A stretch of DNA of 64,000 bases from Durusdinium trenchii (taxonomy: Eukaryota > Sar > Dinophyceae > Suessiales > Symbiodiniaceae): NCBI GenBank assembly GCA_963970005.1, contig CAXAMN010021385.1, positions 395,375 through 459,374 on the forward strand, written 5' to 3'. Shown in pieces: positions 24,729-34,673 of the stretch; the stretch's first letter is position 1; every line of letters starts with the position of its first letter. The translations under genes and the position numbers were made by a program. The notes beneath the pieces were generated by a model, which saw only the letters and a list, made by a program, of their open reading frames with translations, ran no database searches and was not told the DNA's origin.

Positions 24729-25660
24729 TCAATGTGAAAACGTAGATCCCCAGATGGCTTCGATCGACGTGCTGGAGAGGTCAACAAAAGCAAGTCGCTT
24801 GCAGTTTTCACAAGCTAGTGGCCCTAGGAAGTTAACATCTGACGGGAGTTTCAGGCAATCAAGTCCAGATGAACTGAAGCATCCTTCTGGAACTCCCCGA
24901 GTTAATGATGACTGCGATGGAGGGCTTGGTCCCATGGAAGTTTGGACTAGTTCAATTTGGGATAGCGCGAGACAGCTTTCGAAGGCATATGGGGCAAACG
25001 TGGCCCCGGGGACAATCTTGTTTGTACCATCTTCGCTTATGCCTGTGTATTGGAGCGAGCAGCATTCTGCACAGGCTCGGCGGCCAAAGTTCACGCACCC
25101 CGGCGCAACTACCGTAATTAGAGCAAGCAACTTTGCAAAGCACCTTCCTTGACACTCAATATGGTAGCAGGTAGTTTGACGATCTGGAGTTGGTGACAGC
25201 TTTCTCAAGCGTGGGATCGCATAGAAGGCATTGTCCGGGATGATGGTGGCATTGACTGGGATATGAATAGCTCTCCGACAAGCTCGGCAAACAGCCTGCT
25301 GGAGTTGTCGTTTGTGTTCTAAGCGCTCCATACAGTTTCGGACCACAAGATTGAAGCGTGTACTGATGCGAGAGTGTCCTATATGGGGTCTTATAGGAGC
25401 TTTTGGGTGATCGGATGGACAAGGTCCACCTCACAACCAAACGTATCAATCTGGCTGATGGTAGGCAAGTAGTCCACCAGCATCTTCAAGCTCGTCTTGC
25501 CGGTCGTGCTCACGAACATTGACAGGCAGCTGGATTTCCTCTCCTGCTAGTGTGATGAGCATGAGTTGGAGGATTGCGCCGTCCTCAGTCTCAGCAGGGG
25601 TACCAGGTTGAGAAGGGCACTCAGCAGCCATGACAAGTTTCGGCGCAGGCAAAAGTCACT
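24729..25660 (-). pseudogene. BspA-like LRR pseudogene with leader relic upstream
   Basis: The minus strand begins at an ATG near 25652 (MPAPKLVMAAECPSQPG), followed by LMLITLAGEEIQLPVNVREH, the N-terminal domain shared with the LRR-a and LRR-b genes. After frame breaks and stops it continues with QLQIVKLPATI and ends with LACENCKRLAFVDLSSTSIE near 24740. Many indels show long decay. A spliced-leader-like CATTGGCTCAAG lies immediately upstream (25675-25686), similar in position to the leader core before LRR-a at 55410. A separate 35-bp piece at 25950-25985 (CCQLQIVKYR) comes from yet another LRR copy interrupted by the A-tailed element beside it. Confidence 0.8.
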
Positions 25661-25988
25661 TGTGACCTCTCTTGCTTGAGCCAATGTTGCATGGCAGCGG
25701 TCGTTGCATGGAGGTCGATTGCGGTGACCATGTTCAAACAAAACAGACAAGAGACCCAGAAAGCACTCGTGCATTCGGGCGTTGGGATTTTGTCGCCCAG
25801 GTGGGCTCACTGAGCTTGTGAGCTTTTCCAACCATCGGAATGTGCATTCCGTGGGTAGAAGGGACAGTGACCAAGGTCACCGCCTGTTTGCATTTGCCAA
25901 GTGCGGTCTAACACATTGGCGGGGTGGGGTGCTGAGGTTATGCTTACCCGGTATTTGACAATCTGCAATTGGCAACAGTCCTGCCATG

Positions 25989-26205
25989 TTTTTTTTGCAC
26001 GAGTGGAGCCGCCGTACGTGCAGGAAATGCACAGGTCAGCTTATGTTGTTTTTGGGTGAATCTCCTGTAAAGTCGAAAACAACAAGCAACACAAACCACG
26101 CAAACCAAAAACCGAAACAAACAACAAACGAGGAAAGAAAGGAGATTCAACTTTGTACATGCAAGGGTGAGATCAAAGGTGAAACGGTGAGACTACTTTG
26201 ATGTT
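25989..26205 (-). mobile_element. 3' end of a decayed 13-kb-unit copy, with A-tail
   Basis: On the minus strand it runs from GTTTCACC through a TTTGGTTT-rich stretch and GACCTG to CTCCACTCGTGC and eight A (T at 25989-25996). The sequence right after the tail reads as LRR coding (CCQLQIVK), so this copy probably inserted into an LRR gene. Upstream on the same strand lie the minisatellite and helicase C-terminal fragment that probably belong to the same copy. Confidence 0.65.
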
Positions 26206-26526
26206 GTTGGGCAATGAATTAAGGCAAAAGGTTCCAATGGCGAAGTGTAATAGCTTGCAGTCAAGACTGAGGGAGGCAAAAGGCCTGTTGTGGTAGCTCG
26301 TAATGTCTGCCGTGCGCCTTGGGTGGCTGTACAACGGTTGTAGACCACCTGTTGATCAACTGCTAAGCCAGTGCTCGAATGTCAAGAGGAAGCACGAATG
26401 TTGCCGGTGGCCGTGGAAACAGTGAAGCACTCAAGCTCTAACGTGACAAGCGAAACCCGCGACCTTGACCGCGGTTTCCGCATTGGCTTGCTTTCCTGTT
26501 TGTTGGAAATAGCTTTGAAGCTTTTG

Positions 26527-26642
26527 GGAACTGGGGGCAGGGAACTGGGACAGGGAACTGGGGCAGGGAACTGGGGGCAGCAAACTGAACTTGGGAGAGG
26601 GAAGTGGAGACTGGGGGCAGGGAACTGGGACAGGGAACTGCA
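26527..26642. repeat. 13-14-bp minisatellite (GGGAACTGGGACA)
   Basis: Imperfect tandem GGGAACTGGGACA/GGGAACTGGGGGCA units. They interrupt the helicase-fragment pseudogene shortly after its PLWHGPLPVC motif. The same minisatellite occurs at 29.7, 30.8 and 45.8 kb. Confidence 0.9.
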
Positions 26643-26649
26643 CACAGGC

Positions 26650-27133
26650 AGGGGGCCGTGCCACAAAGGATGCGGCTCCATGGCAGCTGCAAAAGCTGCA
26701 GTGAAGGCCTGGACGTTGGCCGTGCCTGCTGGAAAGTTTCCCTCTACCTCAGGGAATATGGCCTCTTTGCTGCAAGTATGTATTGTGCACACACTGTGCA
26801 AAAGGGCAGCGAGTACTTGGAGAGCACCTGGGATGCCTTGCGTTGCATGTTGACTGGGCATGCCAGGTCAGTGGCTCTGCTGTATGCAACATTCGCGCGC
26901 GTAGAGCACTCATTGTCAAAGTCCGCTTGACGCCCACTTCCGCTCAGGAAGTTGGATCGCCCATGAAGAATGATGCAGTGTCTTCTGGTAGGTAGCTGAA
27001 CCCTGGTAGTTAGTTCGGTTTGTCCTTTGCGGCTTCGTACTTGCGTTAGCTGTGTCCTGTTGTTCTTTGCAGCAATTACCCCTTGCGGTATCCTCAGATA
27101 CCGTCTTGGGAGTTTTGTCCTTTGCTCAATCAA
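26650..27133 (-). pseudogene. Fragment of the helicase ORF (C-terminal motifs V-VI)
   Basis: The minus strand reads RRHCIILHGRSNFLSGSGR and RANVAYSRATDLACPVNM, matching KHCIVIHGDSTFLSGEGR and RANVAYSRATDLTILACP of the large ORF. After a frame change it reads IPGALQVLAALLHSVCTIHT and PHPLWHGPLPVC. Loss of two residues in the motif VI region and the frame change make it non-functional. It ends in the minisatellite. Confidence 0.85.
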
Positions 27134-27218
27134 CTAAGCGGTAGCCTCAGCTACCGTCTTAGCTGGCTTCGTTAGGTTTTTTCGTCTCGGATCTTCATTA
27201 ACTTGCCTTACGCAAGTT
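27087..27218. repeat. Cluster of three perfect hairpins
   Basis: CGGTATC-CTCA-GATACCG (27087-27104), CGGTAGC-CTCA-GCTACCG (27139-27156) and AACTTGC-CTTAC-GCAAGTT (27200-27218). The stems are seven base pairs each, with different stem sequences but near-identical loops. Confidence 0.92.
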
Positions 27219-27229
27219 TTGTCAAAAAC

Positions 27230-27922
27230 CTTGTCATGCTTGATAAGGAACCTTGCTGCCTCATTGCCCAAGCTATGATCTTGACCTTCTGCACTTGGAC
27301 TCATTGGAAAAGTCTGAGGTCCAGGGCTCACTCCAAGAGGACTCGTGGCTTCAGCCGGCGGTCCAAGCGTCACAGCTGGACTCGCTGGAGTCGTATTCTC
27401 CATGGCTCACAAAAACGGCTCAGAGAAAACCCTACAAACAGTTCTCCTTTCTCTCAAAGCGTCTGCCCCTCACCCTTAGGATCCTCGGGGCTCCGCTACC
27501 ATGTGAAAACACGGAAGCGTTAGCGAACCCTTTTTGAATCCCGCTCTTGAGCCAAACATAACAGTCGGTTTGACTGTATGTCTGTTCGTCCACTCTTCTC
27601 TGAAGAGGTCTGACTGGTCACAGTCGTCCAAAACATACTAAAAGTACAAGAAAGCATCTCCAAACACTCTCAAGCAAAGCTAGGCTATACACAGCTCATC
27701 CAAAGCACTACAGCTCTATACTTAGGGCTTCTCTAGACATGCTCCTAGCCACTTCTGGTCACATTCCACTTAGTCCTGCTAAGGTGGTCAAAGTGAACAC
27801 ACTCCAAGGAGGAAGATCCCTACTCAGCTCCAACCGCAAGGACAGAAAACGAAAAAGTTCCACTAGACAGAGGTACTAGGTGATCCACACGCTGTACAGG
27901 CGTGCTACCCACACTTTTCACA
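27230..27922 (-). mobile_element. Truncated Ty1/copia copy (5' LTR plus start of gag)
   Basis: Minus-oriented: LTR 27922-27502, primer-binding site TGGTAGCGGAGC (27501-27490), then a leader and the beginning of gag at an ATG at 27403 (MENTTPASPAVTLGPPAE...SPSAEGQDH). The sequence up to about 27278 matches the start of the complete element at 42.6-42.8 kb, then diverges into unrelated sequence. This copy keeps the gag start in frame, whereas the larger element has a 2-bp deletion there, so it preserves the ancestral start. The rest of the element is absent. Confidence 0.85.
27502..27922 (-). repeat. Copia LTR (421 bp)
   Basis: The ends form the inverted pair TGTGAAAA...TTTTCACA. It is nearly identical to the LTR at 33295-33716. 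It contains TTTGGCTCAAG (minus strand, 27556-27546), the 3' half of the dinoflagellate spliced leader. The flanking 5-bp words (tacca and taacc) do not form a clean target duplication, which fits a truncated element. Confidence 0.9.
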
Positions 27923-28720
27923 TAACCCTGCATGTATGGCCAGAGCCACATGCCATTGTCATCGTTTTGGCTACGCTTGCGGGCAATGAATACCACATGC
28001 CTGCAAACCTAGCCCACTATGAAGACCTCTTGCAATCTGAAGAGGACATCGTCAGTTTTTTGCCAACTGCTTCCGACTTGGAGGTTTTTGGCTGCGAACT
28101 TGACCTCATTGTCTCAGACACGCAGCTGCCCTTGCAACATCCCATGCACTCTACGCTGAAAAAACACAGCAGGCTTCAAGTGATTGTCCGACCCTGCATG
28201 GAGGAAGGGCACACAGACTGGCAGTTCCAAGATAGCGATAGGGAGGGATATCCCAAGGCAGTTCGAGTCCCAATTGATGCTAGAAAGGAAGTACCAGATA
28301 GGGCTTTCTACTCAGCACCAATGCTCCGTCATGTCGAGGTGGTGTCAGGAGTCACACAAATAGGATCGGCTGCTTAGCAAAGCTGCCATCAGCTGCAGAT
28401 TGTGAAGCTGCCGCCCTCGGTCGTCTGTCTCCAGGATGGCGTCTTTCAAGGCTGTTATGTGCTTAGGCAAGTCGCAGCCCCGGGGTGTGTCCAGTTTGGT
28501 AGGAGAGGCAGCGGGGTAGGTACTGTGAATGAAGCCACAAATGAGCTGGCTGCAGGAGCGCAGCTGGGCCCGTTTGCTTTCGAGAGCTGCCTTGCACTCA
28601 CGTCCGTCACCTTTGCCATGGATATTGTGTTGTCTTGGTCGACATTTGGCTGCCGCCAAAGCTGCAACGAAGGAAGCCTTCCTCTGTTGCACATCACCTC
28701 GGGAGGATAGAGTTGCTCCC
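27923..28720 (+). pseudogene. LRR-a type BspA-like LRR pseudogene
   Basis: Immediately after the copia LTR the plus strand reads LATLAGNEYHMPANLAHYED, SDLEVFGCELDLI and GYPKAVRVPIDARKEVPDRA, aligning with the intact LRR-a gene (TVAGTEYTMQANLAHYED; SDLEVFGCELELL). An in-frame stop at 28375 interrupts it (GSAA*QSCHQLQIVK). The reading resumes as QLQIVKLPPSVVCLQDGVFQ and FESCLALTSVTFAMDI up to about 28700. The start codon and leader region were removed by the LTR boundary. Confidence 0.85.
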
Positions 28721-29689
28721 GCCGCGGGATACGGACTCGGATGCCTTTGGTGAAGAACTCCACAAAGAGCTTTCCTCACCAGGCACGCCAAACGCCAGCA
28801 ACAAAGCTGGTCCTCGGTGAGTGCCTCAGCACTTGTCCTGGGCAAAGGAGCTCCGACCCAGTTGACCTCATGCTCGTGTGTCCACACACACATCAAGCAA
28901 GGTGCTGCATGCAGCAATGTAGTTAGCAGGCAGAAAGCTGACCAATTGCGCTCTTACGCGCAGCACATCACGAACTGCTGGTTGTATTGCCAGGGAAGCA
29001 CCCTCCCGCCAAAGCTCACCTGTTTTGGGATCCGTGCAATTCGTGGCTGTGCACAATTCCCGACATTCACACGACTGAACGCAGAGATTCGGCCAAGGTT
29101 GACAAGATGAGGACAGTAACCTCCCAATGAGCCACAACTTTGAGCGAGAAGAGTGGAGTCATCAGAGACACTGACTCGGAGGTCTTTCATGCAAAGCTGC
29201 GTAAAGGGCTTTACTAACAGTACATCCCGCGTCATGTGTGACGGGCCTTTCCTCGGTGAGTGCCTCAGCACTTGCCCCAGGCAAAGGAGCTTCCAGTCAG
29301 TCACGTTCAGGTTCACAGCTTTGTTTGGCAAGTGGGTTGCACCCTCCACGAGGTTCATGGTGGCATTGTCCTGGCTCAAGCAGGGAGTTCTTGTGTAAGC
29401 CCGAGCCAATGGCAACTCCTAGTGTCTCCAGCCTCAACTCGTCTGGGGAGAAGAACCAAAACAAACCAAAAAACCCAAAACAGACCCAACCAGAAAGAAG
29501 GCAAGGTTCGTGCCTCAAGAAGGCTGAGACAGCCGAAGAAGCGGTGAAACAGAGTGAAACTCACCCGGGGGAACAGAATTGGTTGTCAGTTTTCACGCCC
29601 ATTTCAGAGCCCCACTCTTTCATCTAGCATTCTGCCACCTCCGGCCCATGGTTCCACCTGCGCCAGTAGCAAAACACGCTCTCGACGAC
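28721..29689. other. Noncoding remnants with a duplicated hairpin segment
   Basis: A segment of about 41 bp (cctcggtgagtgcctcagcac..aaaggagct) occurs twice, at 28812-28852 and 29251-29290. Each copy holds AGTGC-CTCA-GCACT (28820-28833 and 29259-29272). Around 29420-29580 a caaaaccaaac-rich stretch resembles the 3' ends of the 13-kb family on the minus strand, but I see no A-tail. A 153-codon minus frame (28954-29415) crosses one of the duplicates and is not convincing as a gene. Confidence 0.55.
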
Positions 29690-29699
29690 GCAAAGTAGT

Positions 29700-29935
29700 G
29701 CCCAGTTCCCAGTTCCAGTTCCCTGTCCCCAGTTCCCTGTCCCAAGTTCCCTGTCCCCAGTTTGCCCAGTTCCCTGCCAGTTCCCTGTCCGTTCCCTGCC
29801 TGCCCAAGTTCCCTGTCCCAGTTCCCTCCCTGTCCCAAGTTCCCTGTCCCCAGTTTGCTGCCCCCCAGTTCCCTGCCCCCCAGTTCCCTGTCCCCAGTTC
29901 CCTGTCCCAAGTTCCCTGTCCCCATTTTGCTGCCC
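29700..29935. repeat. Minisatellite, left arm (reverse orientation)
   Basis: CCCTGTCCCAGTTCC-type units, the reverse complement of the GGGAACTGGGACA unit seen at 26.5, 30.8 and 45.8 kb. Confidence 0.92.
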
Positions 29936-30107
29936 CCACGACTTGAGGCTCTACATACAGTAGTTGGAGATCAGCCTCGTCTGAGATCCACCTGTAGGCC
30001 TTGATCAGCGACTTGAGGTTCTACATAGTTGGAGATCAGCCTCGTCTGAGATCCACCTGTAGGCCTTGATCAGCGACTTGAGGGCTTACATAGTTGGAGA
30101 ATAAAAT

Positions 30108-30345
30108 CAGGAAGCATGAAGTGAAAACGCCGCCCTCAAAGATACAACATTAAATCATTAGGGATTAAGTGAAAACGCCGCCCTCAATGATGGCCCCAAG
30201 TCAGCTGCTTTGCAGGAGAGGATGTTCTGGCAGTTCTGTAACCCAAGCTTTTGTTAATTCATCATTGAGGGCGGCGTTCTCACTTAACCACTAATGATTT
30301 AATGCTGCATCTTTGAGGGCGGCGTTTTCACTGCTTGCTTCCTGA
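30108..30345. repeat. Inner inverted repeat of the foldback element
   Basis: The arms 30108-30190 and 30261-30345 are about 83-85 bp and nearly perfect. Each contains GAAAACGCCGCCCTCAA twice (or its complement). The 70-bp spacer is unique. The left arm and spacer recur at 59737-59893. Confidence 0.92.
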
Positions 30346-30355
30346 TTTGACTTGG

Positions 30356-30714
30356 CGTTTTTTCTTAATGCTTGGTCTGAGATCAGCTGTGTCTGAGATC
30401 AGCGAGAACACCATTTTTGAGCACGGTGGTTGTTTTTTCGTCATGCTTGGTCTGAGATCAGCTGTGTTTGAGATCAGCGAGAACACCATTTTTGACGGTG
30501 GTTGGTTTTTTCTTAATGCTTGGTCTGAGATCAGCTGTGTCTGAGATCAGCGGGAACACCATTTTTGAGCACGGTGGTTGTTTTTTTCTTCATGCTTGGT
30601 CTGAGATCAGCTGTGTTTGAGATCAGCGGGAACACCATTTTTGAGCACGGTGGTTGTTTTTTCTTAATGCTTGGTCTGAGCTGTGTCTGAGATCAGCGGG
30701 AACACCATTTTTGT
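30356..30714. repeat. Tandem repeat, about 75-bp unit, five copies
   Basis: Units begin near atgcttggtctgagatcagc and include gagaacaccatttttgag and a run of T. The word gcttgg recurs at 30370, 30445, 30518, 30594 and 30670, spaced 73-76 bp. Confidence 0.93.
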
Positions 30715-30805
30715 AGAACCTCAAGTCGCTGATCAAGGCCTACAGGTGGATCTCAGACGAGGCTGATCTCCAACTGTGTGTAGAGCCTCAAGTCGTGGGG
30801 GCAGC

Positions 30806-30930
30806 AAGATGGGGACAGGGAACTTGGGACAGGGAACTGGGGGCAGGGAAGTGGGGGCAGGGAACTGGGACAGGGAAGGGGGGGGGGAGCGGGGGGGGGG
30901 GAACGGGGGCAGGGAAGGGGGGGGTGAGGG
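30806..30930. repeat. Minisatellite, right arm
   Basis: GGGAACTGGGGGCA/GGGAACTTGGGACA units passing into a G-rich stretch. It pairs with the left-arm array. Confidence 0.9.
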
Positions 30931-30935
30931 GTAAG

Positions 30936-31589
30936 TTCCCCCAGAAGTGGCAGTTGGCTTAACTGGACCTGATCGAAACACCAAGCAGTCAAACAAGTGC
31001 GGTCGGTGTGCGAGCTGCGGCGAAGCACACCTTTTCTATGGCAGTGAATGCAGTATTGGGCTGCTAAGTCTTGAGCCAAATGAATTATGTCGAAAGCGGA
31101 CTGAAGAGCTACAGACTAGTGTATGTACAAGAACAGGCGCTACACAAGTATAGCGTAGACACGCCTAGGGGGACCTAGGACCCTACTAAACACAAAACAG
31201 ACACAAATTTTCTTCGCGTCGAAGCTTACGATCTCTAAAGTACAAAAGGGTTCGCAAAAGAATGCAAATGAATTACAAAAGTTCTGTCTTCGCAGAACTC
31301 GACCGTAGATGCCATTCTGGCTCATCTAGGTTGCGTCAGATAATCTTTACAAATCTACGAAAGGCATACTTGCTGCATCGAACGTTCCGGAATGTCGGAA
31401 ATCTTCTTTCTCAAGTCAAATCATCAAGTTGAAGTCAAATCTATAAGGCCTTTAGTTTAGATATATCTGGGTCATTTAAACTGCATTTAGCTTTGTGGCA
31501 TTTACCTGTAGTCGGCCGGAATATCGGCTTTTCAAAGACTACTGCCTTGGCTGAGCTCTAGCCGACATATCGGCTTCTTAGAGCAGAGA
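30936..31589. other. Noncoding, with two spliced-leader-like sites
   Basis: No gene is seen. Minus-strand ATTTGGCTCAAG lies at 31081-31070. Plus-strand 31302-31326 reads ACCGTA-gat-GCCATTcTGGCTCA, close to the whole dinoflagellate leader with a 3-nt insertion and two or three changes. A stem gttctg...cagaac sits directly before it. Confidence 0.45.
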
Positions 31590-32480
31590 CTACCTACCAG
31601 TCCCTGTAGCCTCGGTAACCGGTGTTCCAAGATGAAGAAGATGAACCGGTATACCACCATGAGCTTGACGCTCCCGAGGACCAGGGCTGGTGCCAGCCAG
31701 CTTGGCGATGTGGTACGTGTCCTCTCCGAGTTCCACTTGCTTGGATGCCGCTTGCGAAAAAGCACCCCTGAGGCAATCCTGCCTGCGGGGAGGTGAGTGC
31801 GCCACTATCCACCACTGCTCGCACATGAGGTGGGGACAGGTGGGCTAGTTTAGCACATTCTTCGAAGCACACTGACTGATGATGGCTCCAATCGCTGGAT
31901 GGCTGCCTCGACGATGTTGCCGACGCTCTCCAGCGCACAAACATTCAGAGAATTCTCGAACACCAAACTCCACACATCCGGGCATTTCGGCTGCCTGCAG
32001 GGAGTAACATCCCTGGAAAACTGCATTTCCCAACGTTACCACCGTGTCCGGTAGCTTGACGATCCGCACGGAGTGGCAATACCGCCACGCTTGCGGGCTG
32101 ATTGCGCTAAAGCCATCATCTAAGCAGGCGTGGCGGACTCGCGTGGTCGAGTGGAAGGCCTTGGCTTCAAGGATACCTGATTCGAGACAGGGACTCGAAT
32201 CGCCTTCGGGCAGTCTTCATAATCAAGCCCTGGAGGGGCTTGTTGTTCTCCAGACTCCGAAAGCACTCATGCACGATGAGACAAAGTGATTGGTGTTCCA
32301 TAGTTCTTCTTGCACAGGGTCTTGAAGTGCCACCTGAGCATCCGCATTGAGTGGGGTGAGTTCACACCCAAACGTTTCGATGGGACTAATGCACGGCAGG
32401 TGCTCAACTAGGTGCTCCTCCAACATTTCCCACGTGTGGTAGATGCTGACAGGGACCTGTAGCTGTATCACCGCACCAGC
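31590..32480 (-). pseudogene. BspA-like LRR pseudogene
   Basis: Minus-strand pieces match the LRR gene family: LTTLAGAVIQLQVPVSIYH, LPCISPIETFGCELTPL, then in other frames RVPVS (from the conserved YPKAVRVP motif) and RIVKLPDTVVTLGNAVFQ followed by MPGCVEFGVREFSEC. Frameshifts occur near 32225, 32080 and 31900, and the C-terminal repeats are missing. There is no intact frame longer than about 80 codons. Confidence 0.8.
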
Positions 32481-33294
32481 AAGTGTGGTGAGGTACAGTC
32501 GAAGTTAGCTGTCTTCCCAGTCAGCCTGCTGTGCTTGGCACACGGTTCTGCTTGCGTCTTCTGCCATATGGGGGAACTGTCACGCTGTTGGCAGCCCTCT
32601 CTTGCAGTCCTCGCAGGCAGCGCCTTGAGCCGAGAGGCGGGCAGCGCCCTGCAGTGGTATCCCTGCCTGCCAGGTGCAACATGGGCAGCGTCCGGAGAAA
32701 CGGTAAACAGTAGTTGCCTGCGGGCAACCTGCCCTGCAATACTTCCGACAGCATCTTGGGATGGGGCTCCTTTGAGCTGCTTTTGCACCCTTCTGTGGTG
32801 TTCCCACCACTCAGGAGTGTGACACCTGCTGAGAGGGTGTCTGTGCAGTCTGTCCCACAGCAGTGGCTGGTGACTGATGTCAAGATGAGAGCTACAATAC
32901 GTGACGGCTCCTACCCCTTAATTTGGTGAGCAGCGACAGCATCTTGGGATACCGCCGGGCCTACCTGCACTGCCTTTCAGAACGTGGGTTCGTTTCTATG
33001 GCACAGGATCGTCTTCACTGTGGTCCTGCTTTACTGGCGGCTGGACGCGGAGGTTTGTACAGAGGAAATCTCTTCTCTTTAAGAGAGATCCTTGATCCTC
33101 CTGCCCATCAATAAGATGAGTTTGAACCGAAAAGCTTGAGCCAAAGGGGGGCACGGATGTGACCTGTGGGGCCACCCAACAGGTCAACACACGCCGACTG
33201 GGGAGTACCAAGGTACCGTGTTCATTCACGGTTCGATGGGGACGGGGGCCTTGCAGCAACTCCCCTGCGCCGCGTCGACCTGCAACCTTAGTTG
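32481..33294. other. Noncoding remnants ending in a hairpin
   Basis: No gene is supported. GTTGCC-TGCG-GGCAAC lies near 32704. A minus-strand TTTGGCTCAAG core lies at 33145-33135. CAAC-CTTA-GTTG at 33283-33294 abuts the copia 3' LTR exactly. Confidence 0.5.
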
Positions 33295-33716
33295 TGTGAA
33301 AACACGGAAGCGAGTGCGACCCTTTTCTGAATCCCGCTCTTGAGCCAAACATAACAGTCGGTTTGACTGTATGTCTGTTCGTCCTTCTCTTCTCTGAAGA
33401 GGTCTGACTGGTCACAGTCGTCCAAAACATACTAAAAGTACAAGAAAGCATCTCCAAACACTCTCAAGCAAAGCTAGGCTATACACAGCTCATCTCAAGC
33501 ACTACAGCTCTATACTTAGGGCTTCTCTAGACATGCTCCTAGCCACTTCTGGTCACATTCCACTTAGTCCTGCTAAGGTGGTCAAAGCAAACACACTCCA
33601 AGGAGGAAGATCCCTACTCAGCTCCAACCCCAAGGACAGAAAACGAAAAAGTTCCACTACACAGAGGTACTAGGTGATCCACACACTGTACAGGCGTGCT
33701 ACCTACACTTTTCACA
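33295..33716 (-). repeat. 3' LTR of the copia element (422 bp)
   Basis: Bounded by TGTGAAAA/TTTTCACA and nearly the same as the LTR at 27502-27922. It contains TTTGGCTCAAG on the minus strand (33349-33339). It begins exactly beside the CAACCTTAGTTG hairpin. Confidence 0.92.
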
Positions 33717-33725
33717 CCCCTTCTT
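33717..33725 (-). other. Polypurine tract
   Basis: On the minus strand AAGAAGGGG ends directly against the 3' LTR start TGTGAAAA, the expected position of the plus-strand DNA priming site. Confidence 0.85.
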
Positions 33726-34673
33726 GGGTCACCTCGTACCTTCTCCTGGTCTTCTTGTCTTCTTCTTCTCTTCAATTCGTTTTCTCTGAGCAACTAGGGT
33801 TCGAGCATCAACTAAGATCTCAACTCCTGTGGTTCGAAATGGTCTCCAGGTCGATCAAACGTCAACGAATCGAGAACAACGAGCTTCAAGCAAGTTCAAA
33901 TCAAGATCAACCAATCAACCATGCTTCAACCAAGCAAGCAAAGCAACAAGGATTCAAGTGGTCACCTGACAGGTCAAGTAAACGAAGATTCCTGAAGACA
34001 AAAACCTGTCACATTCCACGTGCCAAAAGCTTCACACAGCATCAAACAGCAAGTGAAAAGGAAACTAGCCAACCCTTGCTAGATACAATCCCTGGGCTAC
34101 TGTTCGACTTCCACAGCATGTCTCAAACTTCCAAACCCTTTCTCTTCACTTCAACTGCAACCAATCGACTCGACATCAGATGTCACACGGTCCAAAGTTC
34201 ACAGCAATCAAAGGAAGCTAGAACCCCTGCTAGCTACAAACCCCTTTTTACTGTTTGCCATGGTCCCTTGGTGCAAATGCCAATGACATCACTGATTCTC
34301 ACAGTTCTCAACCCTTGATCTCTTCTCTCGCTGAACTCCTGACCTCATCCCTTTTCATCCTGGCAAGTTCAGACATAGCAAAGCACAAAACTTCAACCCT
34401 TCAAGATCACACACGTGCATGCCCTTGACTCAACAAGAAAACTTGAACAAGACATCAGGAAGTTCAAGTGAAGGTCAACTGAAGTTCAAACAGGGTTCAA
34501 ACTGAATCTCACAAGATCAAATTGAACAACTGCAATTCGAATGTCAAATCCCTCTGAGCAAACCCTTTTTCCACCAAGGTGGGCTGGCCGCGGTCAACAA
34601 AAAATGGCCTTTACACTCGAGCTTCGTAGGATCTTACATCCCCTGAAGTCGAGGCATCTTGATCTCTTCAAGA
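33726..34673 (-). other. Copia 3' untranslated region
   Basis: About 0.95 kb between the extra ORF and the polypurine tract. It is rich in ttcaa/caagttca words. Plus-strand open frames here are not supported. Confidence 0.6.

Larger units (their letters stand above)
29690..30935. mobile_element. Nested foldback element
   Basis: The left arm (about 29700-30060) carries the minisatellite, then cccccacgacttgaggctcta and a block ending near ttgaggttctacata. The right arm (30715-30930) carries the same in reverse complement: tagaacctcaagtcgctgat, then gcctcaagtcgtgggggcag and the minisatellite. Inside is a second inverted repeat (30108-30190 with 30261-30345) and a 75-bp tandem array. No ORF is present, so if mobile it is non-autonomous. 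A partial copy lies at 59627-59905. Confidence 0.8.

Noticed and set aside
28345..28917. 190-codon minus-strand frame
   Set aside because: It overlaps the plus-strand LRR-a remnant and has no homologue in the complete unit.
28954..29415. 153-codon minus-strand frame
   Set aside because: It spans a duplicated hairpin segment and resembles nothing in the complete unit; composition is not convincing.
32175..32215. Gattcgag...ctcgaatc as a tRNA T-arm
   Set aside because: It is the conserved KAxRVP coding segment of an LRR pseudogene on the minus strand.
33674..34318. 214-codon plus-strand frame
   Set aside because: It begins inside the copia LTR, runs through the copia 3' untranslated region and shows no protein-like composition.
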